64,000 nt of DNA from Verrucomicrobiia bacterium (GCA_030425485.1 JAUIAM010000002.1:124001-188000); one strand, 5' to 3'. Counted from the first letter of the stretch, positions 8,906 through 17,723 are shown. Made by a program: numbers and translations. The notes: generated by a model from the letters alone, not told the origin.

Positions 8906-9784
8906 CTAGTCGCGCTTGCGCGAGTAGCGGGAAGTCAGCAAGAGTATCGCCAAGCCAAAGATGATGCTCGTGCTGGAGCTCTCCGGGATGGCCGAACCCT
9001 CGACAGTGAAGGACTTGACCCCGAGGCCGAAGGAGGTGGTCTGATCGCCCGAGCCATTCCAGCCATCGTCTTCGAAGTAGATGCCGACCGCCGTAATAGA
9101 GTCGAGACTCAGGTTACCAAAGACAGCCGAGGAGGAGTCGAAGTTCAGGTCGGAAGAGGGATCATACACAGCCCACTGCACATTCTCCAAGGCCGAGCCA
9201 GAGATAGCCATGCTGCCGTTGTTGTTGGCAAGGTCGATTACGTACTGAGAAAGATAGTAGAGCCCGTCCTTCTGTACGGCGAGACGGCCATCAAAATCTG
9301 CACCCGCATCGGGTGTGGAAATGTAGCCGGACCAGGTCATGGAGAAGCCACTGACGGAAACAGAGCCGGTCTCAAAGCCAGAGTTGAAGTCGGCCTGATT
9401 AAACAGGTAAATCCCGTGAATACTCAACGTGCTGCCTGCCCAGCCGCCACCGCGATAGGCCTGGATGTAAATCTGGTCACCGGAAGCGTACTGACGAATC
9501 TGCTGGCGAGAGAGGTAGCCCTCAACCGTCGAACTGGCGTACTGGTAACCGCCGTAGAATCTCGGACCCGTGTAGTCGGAAGACGGACTCAGCGGATTGG
9601 AATCGCTAAAGGCGTTGGTGGAGTAGTACGGACCGGTACCGGATTCAACGTCCGTGCGGGAGAAGTTAGAATCGGCACTGGAGTAGTCATTGGCACCGTC
9701 ATATTCGACGAGCACTGCGGCCTGCAGGGGAAGGGCGAGGCCAGCAACGAGCATTACACTCATGGGGATGATTGAGTTCTTCAT
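8906..9784 (-). CDS. PEP-CTERM-type exported protein
   Basis: 292 residues. It has a signal peptide (SIIPMSVMLVAGLALPLQAA) and a beta-rich, serine-, glycine- and tyrosine-rich body, probably a jelly-roll or lectin-like fold. The C-terminal tripartite tail has IPESSS (PES variant of PEP), a hydrophobic helix (IIFGLAILLLTS) and the basic end RYSRKRD (266-292). This is the PEP-CTERM sorting arrangement recognised by exosortases; no exosortase gene is in this window. A copy of the LacI-type operator lies 91 bp upstream, and the lacI-type gene is the next gene upstream. Control by it, and a role in binding or displaying a polysaccharide at the surface, are inferred. Confidence 0.83.
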   Translation of the reverse strand: MKNSIIPMSVMLVAGLALPLQAAVLVEYDGANDYSSADSNFSRTDVESGTGPYYSTNAFSDSNPLSPSSDYTGPRFYGGYQYASSTVEGYLSRQQIRQYASGDQIYIQAYRGGGWAGSTLSIHGIYLFNQADFNSGFETGSVSVSGFSMTWSGYISTPDAGADFDGRLAVQKDGLYYLSQYVIDLANNNGSMAISGSALENVQWAVYDPSSDLNFDSSSAVFGNLSLDSITAVGIYFEDDGWNGSGDQTTSFGLGVKSFTVEGSAIPESSSTSIIFGLAILLLTSRYSRKRD

Positions 9785-9874
9785 AATGATAGGTTTTCTA
9801 GGGTTCTGCCTGGGGTGGAAAATAAAGTGATGTTAAGCTAGGAAAATTGAGAATAAGAACCAAGGTAATGTTAA

Positions 9875-9888
9875 TTCAAACATTTGAA
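9875..9888. promoter_or_regulatory. LacI-type operator (copy 1)
   Basis: TTCAAACATTTGAA, arms TTCAAA/TTTGAA around a central CA. On the opposite strand it is identical over all 14 bases to the site at 10988-11001 inside the start of the lacI-type gene. It lies 91 bp upstream of the PEP-CTERM gene. Symmetry, duplication and position next to a LacI-family gene support an operator role. Confidence 0.65.
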
Positions 9889-9958
9889 ACCGGGTCCTCC
9901 CTTTGATATCGTCATTTTAGCCAACTTTTATAGGAAAAACGGTCGAGCCCGATCCCCC

Positions 9959-11011
9959 TCATGCATTTGTCTTTGCGGGCCGGAGGGTATCTCCATCGCA
10001 AAAATGCCCTGCCACCGTGAGGCATTTCGGACTATCGGAAATGCCGTAGTTGTTCTCGTGAATCTGCGAAACCAGAAAAGAAACCGCGTTCTTGGCCAAG
10101 ACCTCGGCCTTCATGTCAAACCCGGCACAGTGGTTGGGGTTTTCAGGGTCGTACTGCTTCCATGAAAGCAGGGAGAAGCCTACCTCTTCGGGCACTTTCA
10201 AGTCCGTCTTGCACAGAAGATCGTAGATGTCTGCCTCCGCGACGAGAACCTCGATTCGCTTCTCCACGATCCATGCTTTGAGGGCCTCCGGCGTGTCGAT
10301 CTCGTCACCGGCCACCGCGATTCGGGGTGAACGATGATGCGCCTGGTCAAACAGGTACGCGCCCTGAAGCAATCCGTGGGTACGCCGCCCCATGCTATCC
10401 AGAAGGTGTAAGCCAATGCGGCGATAACCACGCTGACGCAAAATCGAGAGGTGGTTGAGCATATTGGTAAAGTAGTCCTGCACCGCGCGGTTAAAATTGG
10501 GGCGCTCAATGGAATAGCCAAATGCGACTACAATCCATTGATCCCACTTGTCATCCAGCGTGATTCCGGGTGTCTCCAAAGTACCCGTAAGGACGCCCTT
10601 CAGCCCTCTGCTCCACCAAATCGAGCGGAGACGGTCAAGGGTAAGGCCCGGCTCATTGAGATTAAAGTAGAGCAGGTTATAGCCTAGCCGAGCGGCCTGC
10701 TCGCGTGCCACGCGGTAAACCATTTCCCCGAATCCACCGTTGGCAATCGGCTGATCCGTCAAGTAGGCCAGCCCACTGCGCACAGGATGAGGTCGATTGG
10801 ACTCGCGGTAGGCACAGAGCGCTTTCATGGCGGCATTGGGCGTGTATCCCATTTCCACAGCCAACTCCTGGATGCGCTGACGCGTGGCATCGGACAGACG
10901 CGGGTCATTTCGCAAGGCCAACGAAACGGTAGAAAAGTGCACGCCGGCCTTTTGGGCGATGTCCTTGATGGTAACGTTAGCGGCCATTTCAAATGTTTGA
11001 ACCCCATCCAT
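9959..11011 (-). CDS. LacI-family transcriptional regulator
   Basis: Sugar-responsive repressor, 350 residues. The N-terminal helix-turn-helix is typical: ATIKDIAQKAGVHFSTVSLA, then LRNDPRLSDATRQRI and MGYTPN. It is followed by a periplasmic-binding-protein-like effector domain. Two starts are possible: ATG at 11011 (used here) or ATG at 10987, eight codons later, where the HTH proper begins. The exact 14-bp operator lies between the two ATGs, so if the second is used the operator sits directly before the start codon. A TTGACG hexamer at 11022-11017 would place a -10 box inside the operator, consistent with autorepression; this is inference. It is divergent from the FAD oxidoreductase (44-bp gap). 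The inducer is probably a sugar released by the neighbouring enzymes. Confidence 0.93.
   Translation of the reverse strand: MDGVQTFEMAANVTIKDIAQKAGVHFSTVSLALRNDPRLSDATRQRIQELAVEMGYTPNAAMKALCAYRESNRPHPVRSGLAYLTDQPIANGGFGEMVYRVAREQAARLGYNLLYFNLNEPGLTLDRLRSIWWSRGLKGVLTGTLETPGITLDDKWDQWIVVAFGYSIERPNFNRAVQDYFTNMLNHLSILRQRGYRRIGLHLLDSMGRRTHGLLQGAYLFDQAHHRSPRIAVAGDEIDTPEALKAWIVEKRIEVLVAEADIYDLLCKTDLKVPEEVGFSLLSWKQYDPENPNHCAGFDMKAEVLAKNAVSFLVSQIHENNYGISDSPKCLTVAGHFCDGDTLRPAKTNA
10988..11001. promoter_or_regulatory. LacI-type operator (copy 2)
   Basis: TTCAAATGTTTGAA on the plus strand, the exact reverse complement of the copy at 9875-9888. It lies within the 5' end of the lacI-type gene, between its two candidate starts, and 55-68 bp upstream of the divergent oxidoreductase. 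One bound repressor could therefore control both genes. Confidence 0.65.
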
Positions 11012-11055
11012 GCTGACGTCAAGCCTACAGGTGCTAGACTACATCCCATCGAGTC

Positions 11056-13935
11056 ATGTTAAGTGCGAATATCTCCTACCCCAAGTCCCTCTCCCCCATC
11101 CACGACCTTTACGAAGAAACCTTTGATGTGGTCATACATGGCGCTGGCTATCTGGGCTTCGCCGCAGCCCGCGCCTTGGCCGAGACGGGACAGAGCGTGC
11201 TCTTAACCGAGCCGACCGGACAACTGCTTTGGGAGTCTACCTCCGCGCTGGAGAATGCTCTGGCTGGAACAGTGGGCCCAGATTGGCAGCAATGGCAAGC
11301 TATGCTCGAAGCACAGCAGGCCGTGGACAACGACTGCTTTGACGCGGTCTCGGCGGAAATTATCGCCGCGCAGTATCTCTGCGATACCGCCTCGGTGCAA
11401 ACGCTGCTCTTTGCCTCGCCGGTTGGCGCGCAAATACTCGACCACCAACTGGCCGCTGCCGTATACGCTACCAAGGAAGGTTTTAGGCGAATACGTGCCC
11501 AACGTTGGATCGATGCCTCTGAGCGGGGTGATCTACTGGCCTGTCTTCAACTCGAAGGTGCAAAGCCGCGCAAGGCTCAGAGCAACTTCAGCCGACTCGC
11601 CATGCAGTGTCGGCATTGGGAGGACTGGGACCAGCGCTACACCGCCTATGCCCAGGACAAGGGCATGCGCTGGCAGAAAACATCACGAGCCACGGAGCGG
11701 CATTTGGTCTGGGAGAGCGATGGCACCCCCTGGCACACCGATCTGGTGGAGCACCTGCGGGCATTGCGGACAGCCTTTGGTCACGAGCACGCCCCAATGC
11801 TTAGCCATAGCTCGTGCATTGCATTCCCGGCTTACGTAGCGGGTAAGGCGTCACTCCCGGCTTCAGCCCCGGTCAACCTCCTCGTCCTCAGCCCAGCCTT
11901 TGCCGCCTGTGACTTAACGAGCATCCCGGAGCGCTATCAATATGCGGCCAGCGCGGCCAGAGAACTTTCCCCCTCGCCTGTAGCCATCAACTTCGCGCAG
12001 CTTGAACCACTCAACGCAGCATCACTGCGCGTGAAAAATCAATTGGCCCGCGACGTCCTCGTAGCCGGAGTCGGCACCGCCGGCGCACTGGCAGCAATGG
12101 CAGCAGGCGCAAACGGAGCAAGCACCTATGCGCTGGAGTTCGCGCCCTTCCCGGGAGGCATCGGCACCGGCGGCGGCATTACGGGCTACTTCTACGGCTT
12201 ACCCGGAGGGCTCCAGGAAAAACTGGGCGCGGAAACGGCCAAGCTAACCGCACTCTTTCAAGGCAACAGCTACGAGCCAGACCGAAACCACTGGCACCAC
12301 GACGCCAAGAAGATCGCGATTCTGAATGAATTTGATCGGTACAATACGACCTTCTGCGGAGGGGCGCTTCTGTGCGCCGTCGAGCTCGACGCAAGCTCCG
12401 TGACAAGTGTTCTCGCCGTGGTTGAGGGCCAACTTACCCGCATCAGCGCCCGCGCATTTGTCGACAGCACAGGCGATGGCGACCTCTGCTCGCACGCCGG
12501 GGCTGACTTCACCACGGGACGCTTGGGCGACTCCCGCACCCTGGCCTACTCTCAGGCCGCCTTTTCCCTCGATTACGAAAAGCCCAACCTCAGCGTGCAT
12601 ATTCGCAACTTCGACGCGGGCTGGGTCGATGCCACCGATGCGAAAGACCTCTCCCGAGCCCGCCTGCACGGGCTGGTCCAGTACAGCCAGACCCTGCAAA
12701 ACGAAACCCTGCTTCCGCTACAGATTGCCCCTCTGCTCGGCATCCGCGAATCACGCCACATCAAGACGGATTACACCCTGCTCATGGATGACCTGATCAC
12801 CGAAAGGCGATTCGAAGACAGCATCGGCCGAGCGGGCGCACACGCCGACACCCATTCGGTGGACTTTGAATTCGAGGACGACGAGACGGTCTTCTTTTAC
12901 TGGGTATGCCGCCTTTTCCGCTACCCGCTCAGGACTCAGCTCCCCTACCGTATGCTCCTGCCCAAAGGCCTGGACAATGCCTGGATCGCTTGCCGCGCAG
13001 CGGGCATGAAGGCAAACGTCTTCTACGGCATCCGCATGCAGCGCGACATGCAACGCCTGGGCGAAGCAGCCGGAGTGGCCGCCGCACTGGCAACCCGCAA
13101 CGGACAAGCCGGGCATTCCCGATCGGTCCCGATAGACCAACTACGAGAAGCCCTGGCCGGTTACCCTGCACCCGCGCTTGAGGAGCCCGTGCGAAACGCG
13201 TACCAAGACCCTTTGGCCGAGCTGGCCAAAGGCCACTCCGGCGTACCGCTCTGGATGCTCTATCGCGACCGGAGAAAATACGCCGAAGCCGTCCTGGCTC
13301 AGCTTGACTCCGACCAGCCCAACGCCTCGTTTTACGCGGCCTGCATCCTGGCAATGTGGAATGACCCCCGCGCTGAAAAACGTCTTCTGCAAGCCATTGC
13401 GAACAATGAGGACGGCGGCACAGACCCGGCCGATAACACCGGGGCCTATGGGCAGGAAATCGACATCCCGTTCTGGCTGCTCGCCATCATCCTCCTGCGT
13501 TGCTGTGGCACGCAGGAGTGCGTCCCCACCCTGCTGGAGGTCGCCTCGGTGCCCCAAAGCAACTTAAACGTACGCAGCTCAATGGCCCTGACCCTGGAGC
13601 GGCTGATTGAGCGGGACGAAGTCAATCCCGTCGAAGCTGAGCAGATCGCCGAGCATTTAGCCAGCCCGATGGAAAACACCATGCTCACCCCCTCACACTC
13701 TATTGCCCGCAGCTTACGCAAGCAGGAGCAGATGCGGCTGACCAATGACTATCTTCCCCCGGTAAAAGAAGACCACGCGTGGCAGCTCCATCTCGTACTG
13801 TACCGCATACGCATCAAGCTCGGACTCGCTCCGCACGCCAAAGCTATCGCCTATCAGGATGACAGCCGAAACTTCGTCCGACAGGCATTCGCCGAGCTGA
13901 ATTGCCAGAGCATATCGTCGCTCAGCAAAGGCTAG
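11056..13935 (+). CDS. Large FAD-dependent oxidoreductase with an extra Rossmann-like half
   Basis: 959 residues. A first dinucleotide-binding motif, HGAGYLG (28-34), opens an N-terminal half without a clear FAD pocket. A second, AGVGTAG (337-343), followed by a glycine-rich stretch (FPGGIGTGGGITG) and DSTGDGDLCSHAGADF, looks like the FAD_oxidored family (PF12831 type) often found in polysaccharide-use loci. The C-terminal ~250 residues are helical with regular repeats (PLWMLYRDRRKYAEAVL, FYAACILAMWNDPRAEKRLL) that look HEAT-like; this last point is inference. It is divergent from the LacI gene across a shared 44-bp region with the operator at its edge. It may oxidise a sugar or sugar acid; the substrate is unknown. 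Confidence 0.82.
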   Translation: MLSANISYPKSLSPIHDLYEETFDVVIHGAGYLGFAAARALAETGQSVLLTEPTGQLLWESTSALENALAGTVGPDWQQWQAMLEAQQAVDNDCFDAVSAEIIAAQYLCDTASVQTLLFASPVGAQILDHQLAAAVYATKEGFRRIRAQRWIDASERGDLLACLQLEGAKPRKAQSNFSRLAMQCRHWEDWDQRYTAYAQDKGMRWQKTSRATERHLVWESDGTPWHTDLVEHLRALRTAFGHEHAPMLSHSSCIAFPAYVAGKASLPASAPVNLLVLSPAFAACDLTSIPERYQYAASAARELSPSPVAINFAQLEPLNAASLRVKNQLARDVLVAGVGTAGALAAMAAGANGASTYALEFAPFPGGIGTGGGITGYFYGLPGGLQEKLGAETAKLTALFQGNSYEPDRNHWHHDAKKIAILNEFDRYNTTFCGGALLCAVELDASSVTSVLAVVEGQLTRISARAFVDSTGDGDLCSHAGADFTTGRLGDSRTLAYSQAAFSLDYEKPNLSVHIRNFDAGWVDATDAKDLSRARLHGLVQYSQTLQNETLLPLQIAPLLGIRESRHIKTDYTLLMDDLITERRFEDSIGRAGAHADTHSVDFEFEDDETVFFYWVCRLFRYPLRTQLPYRMLLPKGLDNAWIACRAAGMKANVFYGIRMQRDMQRLGEAAGVAAALATRNGQAGHSRSVPIDQLREALAGYPAPALEEPVRNAYQDPLAELAKGHSGVPLWMLYRDRRKYAEAVLAQLDSDQPNASFYAACILAMWNDPRAEKRLLQAIANNEDGGTDPADNTGAYGQEIDIPFWLLAIILLRCCGTQECVPTLLEVASVPQSNLNVRSSMALTLERLIERDEVNPVEAEQIAEHLASPMENTMLTPSHSIARSLRKQEQMRLTNDYLPPVKEDHAWQLHLVLYRIRIKLGLAPHAKAIAYQDDSRNFVRQAFAELNCQSISSLSKG

Positions 13936-14251
13936 CCGAGTTGCCGTCGCTACCCCAGCCCCATAGGATGAGGTAAAATCGCCCAAAGCACCTGCGTGAA
14001 GAGTCAACTGCGCGCTTCAACTGGTGTCAGCGTGCCGACAAAGGCAACTTTCAGCGCAGTCTCGTCTTCGGCGAAGATAGTATGATGGATTTTACGCCGA
14101 AGGGAAACACCTCTGTAGCCTCCCCAGGACGTTTCGCATCTATGACGCCAGATTGTTTGTCGTGAGATCGGACATGGACGTCACCATTACCCTAAAGTAG
14201 ACTTTAGCCACCTCAACTTCCTCACATAGCGGGTTTTCTGCTGGAAATCGA
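13936..14251. other. Intergenic stretch with a possible gene remnant
   Basis: Between the oxidoreductase and the tRNA. On the minus strand a stop-to-stop open frame (14004-14180) reads ISRQTIWRHR, then SLRRKIHH, ending TPVEARS. This is protein-like, with a hint of a helix-turn-helix, but it contains no ATG, GTG or TTG. Either a decayed gene or chance. Nothing else was recognised here. Confidence 0.25.
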
Positions 14252-14328
14252 TGGTGGGCGCTGCAGGGCTCGAACCTGCGACCTACTGGGTGTAAACCAG
14301 TTGCTCTAGCCAACTGAGCTAAGCGCCC
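14252..14328 (-). tRNA. tRNA-Val (anticodon UAC)
   Basis: The minus strand folds into a standard cloverleaf. The acceptor GGGCGCT pairs with AGCGCCC, the D arm is GCTC/GAGC, the anticodon stem is ACTGG/CCAGT with loop TTTACAC (anticodon TAC), a 5-base variable loop follows, and the T arm is GCAGG TTCGAGC CCTGC. Discriminator A is followed by an encoded CCA (14254-14252). All 77 bases are accounted for. Confidence 0.97.
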
Positions 14329-14375
14329 ATCGCAAAGGAAAGAGAGCAAAACAACCTTTTGGCCCGGCGCAAGCC

Positions 14376-15401
14376 CTAATTTACAGCTTTTAGCGTATTG
14401 ATTGGCAGGGTAATCGCGTTAACCACTTCCCCCTCGGCATTCACGATAGCGAGCTTGATCGCGGGCTGGCCATCGCCGAAGCGTGAGCCGTCCCAGTCCA
14501 GCTCGATCAGGCCGAAGCCGAGCTCGCGGTAAACATCGCCCCAACGCAAGGGATTGGCCTCCCCGGGAAAGTCGCGCCAAGTGTGGGTCAGCCCGCTGGA
14601 GGTCAGCTCGATCAGCGGATAGGCAGTCTCGTGGTCACGCTTCACTGCGATCTCGTGGATGTGGCGGTCGCCGGAGATGAGCACCACACCGGGGATACCA
14701 TGCTTGCGGATAAAGCCGAGCAGGCGCTGGCGGTCTTGAGGAAAGTTCCCCCACTTCTCATAGGGTTGGGCTGTATTGAGAATCTGGATACCGCTGGCGA
14801 TGAGATTGACCTGCGCGTCACTGGCCAGTAGCGCACTTTCCAGCCACTGCCATTGCGCCTCGCCGAGCAAGGAGGCCCCAGCACCCGGCTTGTCAGCGAA
14901 GTAGCGGTCGTCGATGAGGAAGATGGCTACCCGTTTTCCCTCTGGGCCAAAGGTATAGTCTCCAAAAATACCCTCGTGGGCACGCCGCGGATCGCCAGCA
15001 GGCACCTCCATGAAGTCGAGTGCGAGCGTGGCCGACTCCGCCTTGGCAGGGAACGAGGAACCGCCGTTGTTCTCGCCGTAGTCGTGGTCGTCCCAAGTCC
15101 CCAGGATGGGTGTCCGCTCCCGAAAGGCCGCGTATTCGGGCTGGGCAAACTGCGCATCGTACTTGGCCTTGAGCACGGCGGGGTCCGCCGAGTCGCCATA
15201 GATGTTATCCCCGAGCCACAGGTAGAGGTCGGGCTGCTCGTCGGCCATCACGCTCCAGAGTGGCTGGGGCAGGGCGTGCTTATTACAGGAGCCAAAGACA
15301 ATCGTCTTCAGCGGCTGGGAAAAATCCTCGGGGAATTTAGCCTCAGTAAGCGGAGCTAAACCGAAGCCGAAGGCGCAGAAAAACGGAAGATAGCGGCACA
15401 T
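14376..15401 (-). CDS. PhoD-like phosphatase/phosphodiesterase, exported
   Basis: 341 residues with a signal peptide (LPFFCAFGFGLAPLTEA). Metal-binding signatures of the PhoD (metallophosphatase) family appear in order: VFGSCNKH (about 35-42), LYLWLGDNIYGD, GTWDDHDYGENNGG and LISGDRHIHE. Such enzymes release phosphate from extracellular phosphodiesters or monoesters using calcium/iron centres. It is a single gene on the minus strand between tRNA-Val and asd; no Pho box was identified. The family is clear; substrate preference cannot be read from sequence. Confidence 0.9.
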   Translation of the reverse strand: MCRYLPFFCAFGFGLAPLTEAKFPEDFSQPLKTIVFGSCNKHALPQPLWSVMADEQPDLYLWLGDNIYGDSADPAVLKAKYDAQFAQPEYAAFRERTPILGTWDDHDYGENNGGSSFPAKAESATLALDFMEVPAGDPRRAHEGIFGDYTFGPEGKRVAIFLIDDRYFADKPGAGASLLGEAQWQWLESALLASDAQVNLIASGIQILNTAQPYEKWGNFPQDRQRLLGFIRKHGIPGVVLISGDRHIHEIAVKRDHETAYPLIELTSSGLTHTWRDFPGEANPLRWGDVYRELGFGLIELDWDGSRFGDGQPAIKLAIVNAEGEVVNAITLPINTLKAVN

Positions 15402-15472
15402 AGCACCACTTCCATAGGGAATTGTCGCCCAGAGGCAAGGCAGCAGCTAGCTACCTGACCCCGTGAACGCAA

Positions 15473-16486
15473 CTAAACGCTCGCGGTCTGCGCGTGAAGC
15501 GCCTCGGCGATCTGTACGGCATTGAGAGCAGCGCCCTTCCAGAGCTGATCGCCGACAACCCACAGCGCGAGGCCGTTGTCGAAGGCGGAATCGACACGCA
15601 ACCGGCCCACGCCACACTTTTCCTTACCGGAGAAATCCAGCGGCATCGGGTAGGCGTTCTTGGACGGCTCGTCGCAGAGTTCGGCCCCGGAGAAGGTGGT
15701 AATGGCTTCACGGGCCTTGGCCACATCCACGGGCTGCTCAAACTCAGCGTTGATGGCGATGCTGTGCGCACGCAAGACCGGGACGCGCACGCAAGTCGTG
15801 GATGCGCGCAGGCTCTCGTGCCCGAGGATCTTGCGGCTCTCGTTGAGCATCTTGTGCTCCTCCTTGGTGTAGCCGTCGTCGTAAAACACGTCCACATGCG
15901 GCAGGACATTAAAAGCAATCTGGTGCGGGTACTCCTTTACCTCCAGCGGCTGGCCGTTGACCCACGACTTGACCTGGCCCTTGAGTTCCTCCATCGCAGC
16001 GGCACCGGAGCCAGAGACGGCCTGGTAGGTGGCGGCGAAAAAGCGCTTGAGGCCGAAGAGCTCGTGCAGCGGGTACAGGCCCATGAGCGCGACCGCAGTC
16101 GAACAGTTGGGATTGGCAATAATGCCCTGATGGTGGCGAATAGCCGCAGCGTTGATCTCCGGCACAACGAGCGGGACGGCTGGGTCCATGCGGAAGGCAG
16201 AGGAGTTATCAATGGCCACGCAATTGCGCTTGGCTGCCTCGGGGCAGAGCTCCTGCGAGGTGGAACCCCCGGCACTGAAAATGGCGATGTCGAGGTCGTC
16301 AAAAGCTTCCGGGCAGGCCAGCTCAACGGTCCAGGTTTTATCCTCCCAGGTGATGGTCTTGCCTGCGCTGCGGCTCGAAGCGAGCAGCGTGAGGCTCTCC
16401 ATCGGAAAGTTTCTCCGGTGGAGTAGTTCGATCAGTTCTTGACCCACGGCGCCGGTAGCGCCGACAATGCCGACTCGATAACTCAT
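15473..16486 (-). CDS. asd: Aspartate-semialdehyde dehydrogenase
   Basis: Reduces aspartyl-4-phosphate to aspartate semialdehyde for lysine/diaminopimelate, methionine and threonine synthesis; cytoplasmic. 337 residues, the usual length. NADP-binding GIVGATGAVGQ (6-16), SAGGSTS (71-77), catalytic cysteine in NPNCST (C128), and the later histidine in RAHSIAIN. The start ATG at 16486 is out to out with the L,D-transpeptidase frame, whose first ATG overlaps it by two bases. Diaminopimelate and an L,D-crosslinking enzyme are both peptidoglycan-linked, but shared control is only a guess. Confidence 0.96.
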   Translation of the reverse strand: MSYRVGIVGATGAVGQELIELLHRRNFPMESLTLLASSRSAGKTITWEDKTWTVELACPEAFDDLDIAIFSAGGSTSQELCPEAAKRNCVAIDNSSAFRMDPAVPLVVPEINAAAIRHHQGIIANPNCSTAVALMGLYPLHELFGLKRFFAATYQAVSGSGAAAMEELKGQVKSWVNGQPLEVKEYPHQIAFNVLPHVDVFYDDGYTKEEHKMLNESRKILGHESLRASTTCVRVPVLRAHSIAINAEFEQPVDVAKAREAITTFSGAELCDEPSKNAYPMPLDFSGKEKCGVGRLRVDSAFDNGLALWVVGDQLWKGAALNAVQIAEALHAQTASV

Positions 16487-17015
16487 GGTGCTGGATAAGG
16501 GATATAAACGTGTGCTGACGGCCTGTGCCGAGCAATCAGTTGAGCCGTCTAAGCATGTGCTTTATGTGTCGCTTGGCGAGCAGAAATTAACCCACTACCA
16601 TGAGGGAGCGCAAGTCGCGCAGTACGATTGCCGCTTCGGCATTAACCCGCCCTCCTGCGTTGAGAACTCCCTCGGTACCCCCACGGGCCTGCACTTTATC
16701 GACGAAAAAATCGGCGATGGCGCGCCCTCCGGCATGGTCTTCATCGGCCGCGTGCCCACGGGTAAGCGCTATTGGGAGCACGAGGAGGAGCGCAACTTCG
16801 TCACCACGCGCATCCTCTGGCTGCGCGGACTCGTCCCCGGACACAACGCCGGGCCCGGCTGCGACAGCCACGACCGCTACATTTACATCCACGGGACGAA
16901 TCTCGAAGCCGACTTCGACAAGGCCAGGAGCCACGGCTGCGTCATCCTCCGCAACGACGAAGTCATCCGCCTCTACGACACCGTACCCTCCGGCACCCAC
17001 GTCCTCATCGAGTGA
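16485..17015 (+). CDS. L,D-transpeptidase (YkuD fold)
   Basis: Forms or modifies meso-diaminopimelate crosslinks in peptidoglycan, or links proteins to it. 176 residues; the domain begins at HVLYVSLGEQKLTHY, a typical YkuD opening. The catalytic signature is IHGT...SHGCVILRN with nucleophile C152. The first ATG (16485) overlaps the divergent asd start by two bases. A GTG at 16512 (residue 10), preceded by an AAGGG-like sequence, is a good alternative. Neither start yields a signal peptide, unusual for an enzyme acting in the periplasm. Family certain; true start and export route uncertain. Confidence 0.9.
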   Translation: MVLDKGYKRVLTACAEQSVEPSKHVLYVSLGEQKLTHYHEGAQVAQYDCRFGINPPSCVENSLGTPTGLHFIDEKIGDGAPSGMVFIGRVPTGKRYWEHEEERNFVTTRILWLRGLVPGHNAGPGCDSHDRYIYIHGTNLEADFDKARSHGCVILRNDEVIRLYDTVPSGTHVLIE

Positions 17016-17081
17016 CAGTCCCCGCCATAGTGGCGTATAATTCCACTTGCGCCAACCGCGCGATAGCCTAGCCTTAAGCCC

Positions 17082-17630
17082 ATGAAACTGACTCGCCTTC
17101 TGTCACTCGGCCTCGCCCTACCCTTTCTCGCCCTGCTCTCTGCCTGCGGAGGCGAAGACAGTGAAGCCGCCCACGAGGTGGAAAAGCCCATGACTGAGGG
17201 CATTGCCAAAATGCAGCAGGAGCGTGAGGCCAAGAAGGAAGCCTTTGCCGAGTCTGAGCAGGGCCCGTACAAAAACCCCGAGAACGTCTCCGGCGGCGCG
17301 CAGATCATTAACAAGAAGCTCACCCTGAAGCTGGACGTGCCCAGCCCGGCCTGGTCGGTCAAAATCACCGAAGTCTGGATCGTGGGCGAAGAGATGTGGG
17401 CCCTGGCTACCTTGAGCGAAAACAAGGAGGGGCTCGTCTCCCAAGTCGTGACCGAAGCCCAGGACAGCGTTACGGTGGACGGCGTACCCGACCTGCCCGT
17501 AAGCTACTACGTCATCGGCAAGACCTTTAACTGGGAAAAAGCGGGCCCGAACGTGAAGTTCATCAAGACCCGCAACGATATCGCGACCAACTTCGCCCAG
17601 GCCTCGCAGGTTTACCCGCAGTCCGAGTAG
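17082..17630 (+). CDS. Lipoprotein of unknown function
   Basis: 182 residues, not recognised. The N-terminal lipoprotein signal has lipobox LSAC (C22), followed by an acidic stretch and a charged, probably helical segment (KMQQEREAKKEAFAESEQ). The C-terminal ~110 residues look beta-rich (LTLKLDVPSPAWSVKITEVWIVGEEMWALATL) and contain no catalytic signature. Likely anchored to a membrane on the periplasmic side. It stands alone downstream of the L,D-transpeptidase with a 66-bp gap, so the two may share a transcript. Confidence 0.8.
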   Translation: MKLTRLLSLGLALPFLALLSACGGEDSEAAHEVEKPMTEGIAKMQQEREAKKEAFAESEQGPYKNPENVSGGAQIINKKLTLKLDVPSPAWSVKITEVWIVGEEMWALATLSENKEGLVSQVVTEAQDSVTVDGVPDLPVSYYVIGKTFNWEKAGPNVKFIKTRNDIATNFAQASQVYPQSE

Positions 17631-17723
17631 CGCGGGAAGCGGAAATAGACCTCAACCTGAAATGCCTCAATGATACCCAGAGGCTACTTCGCTCTACATC
17701 GCGTAGCGATAATGCTGCCCTAG

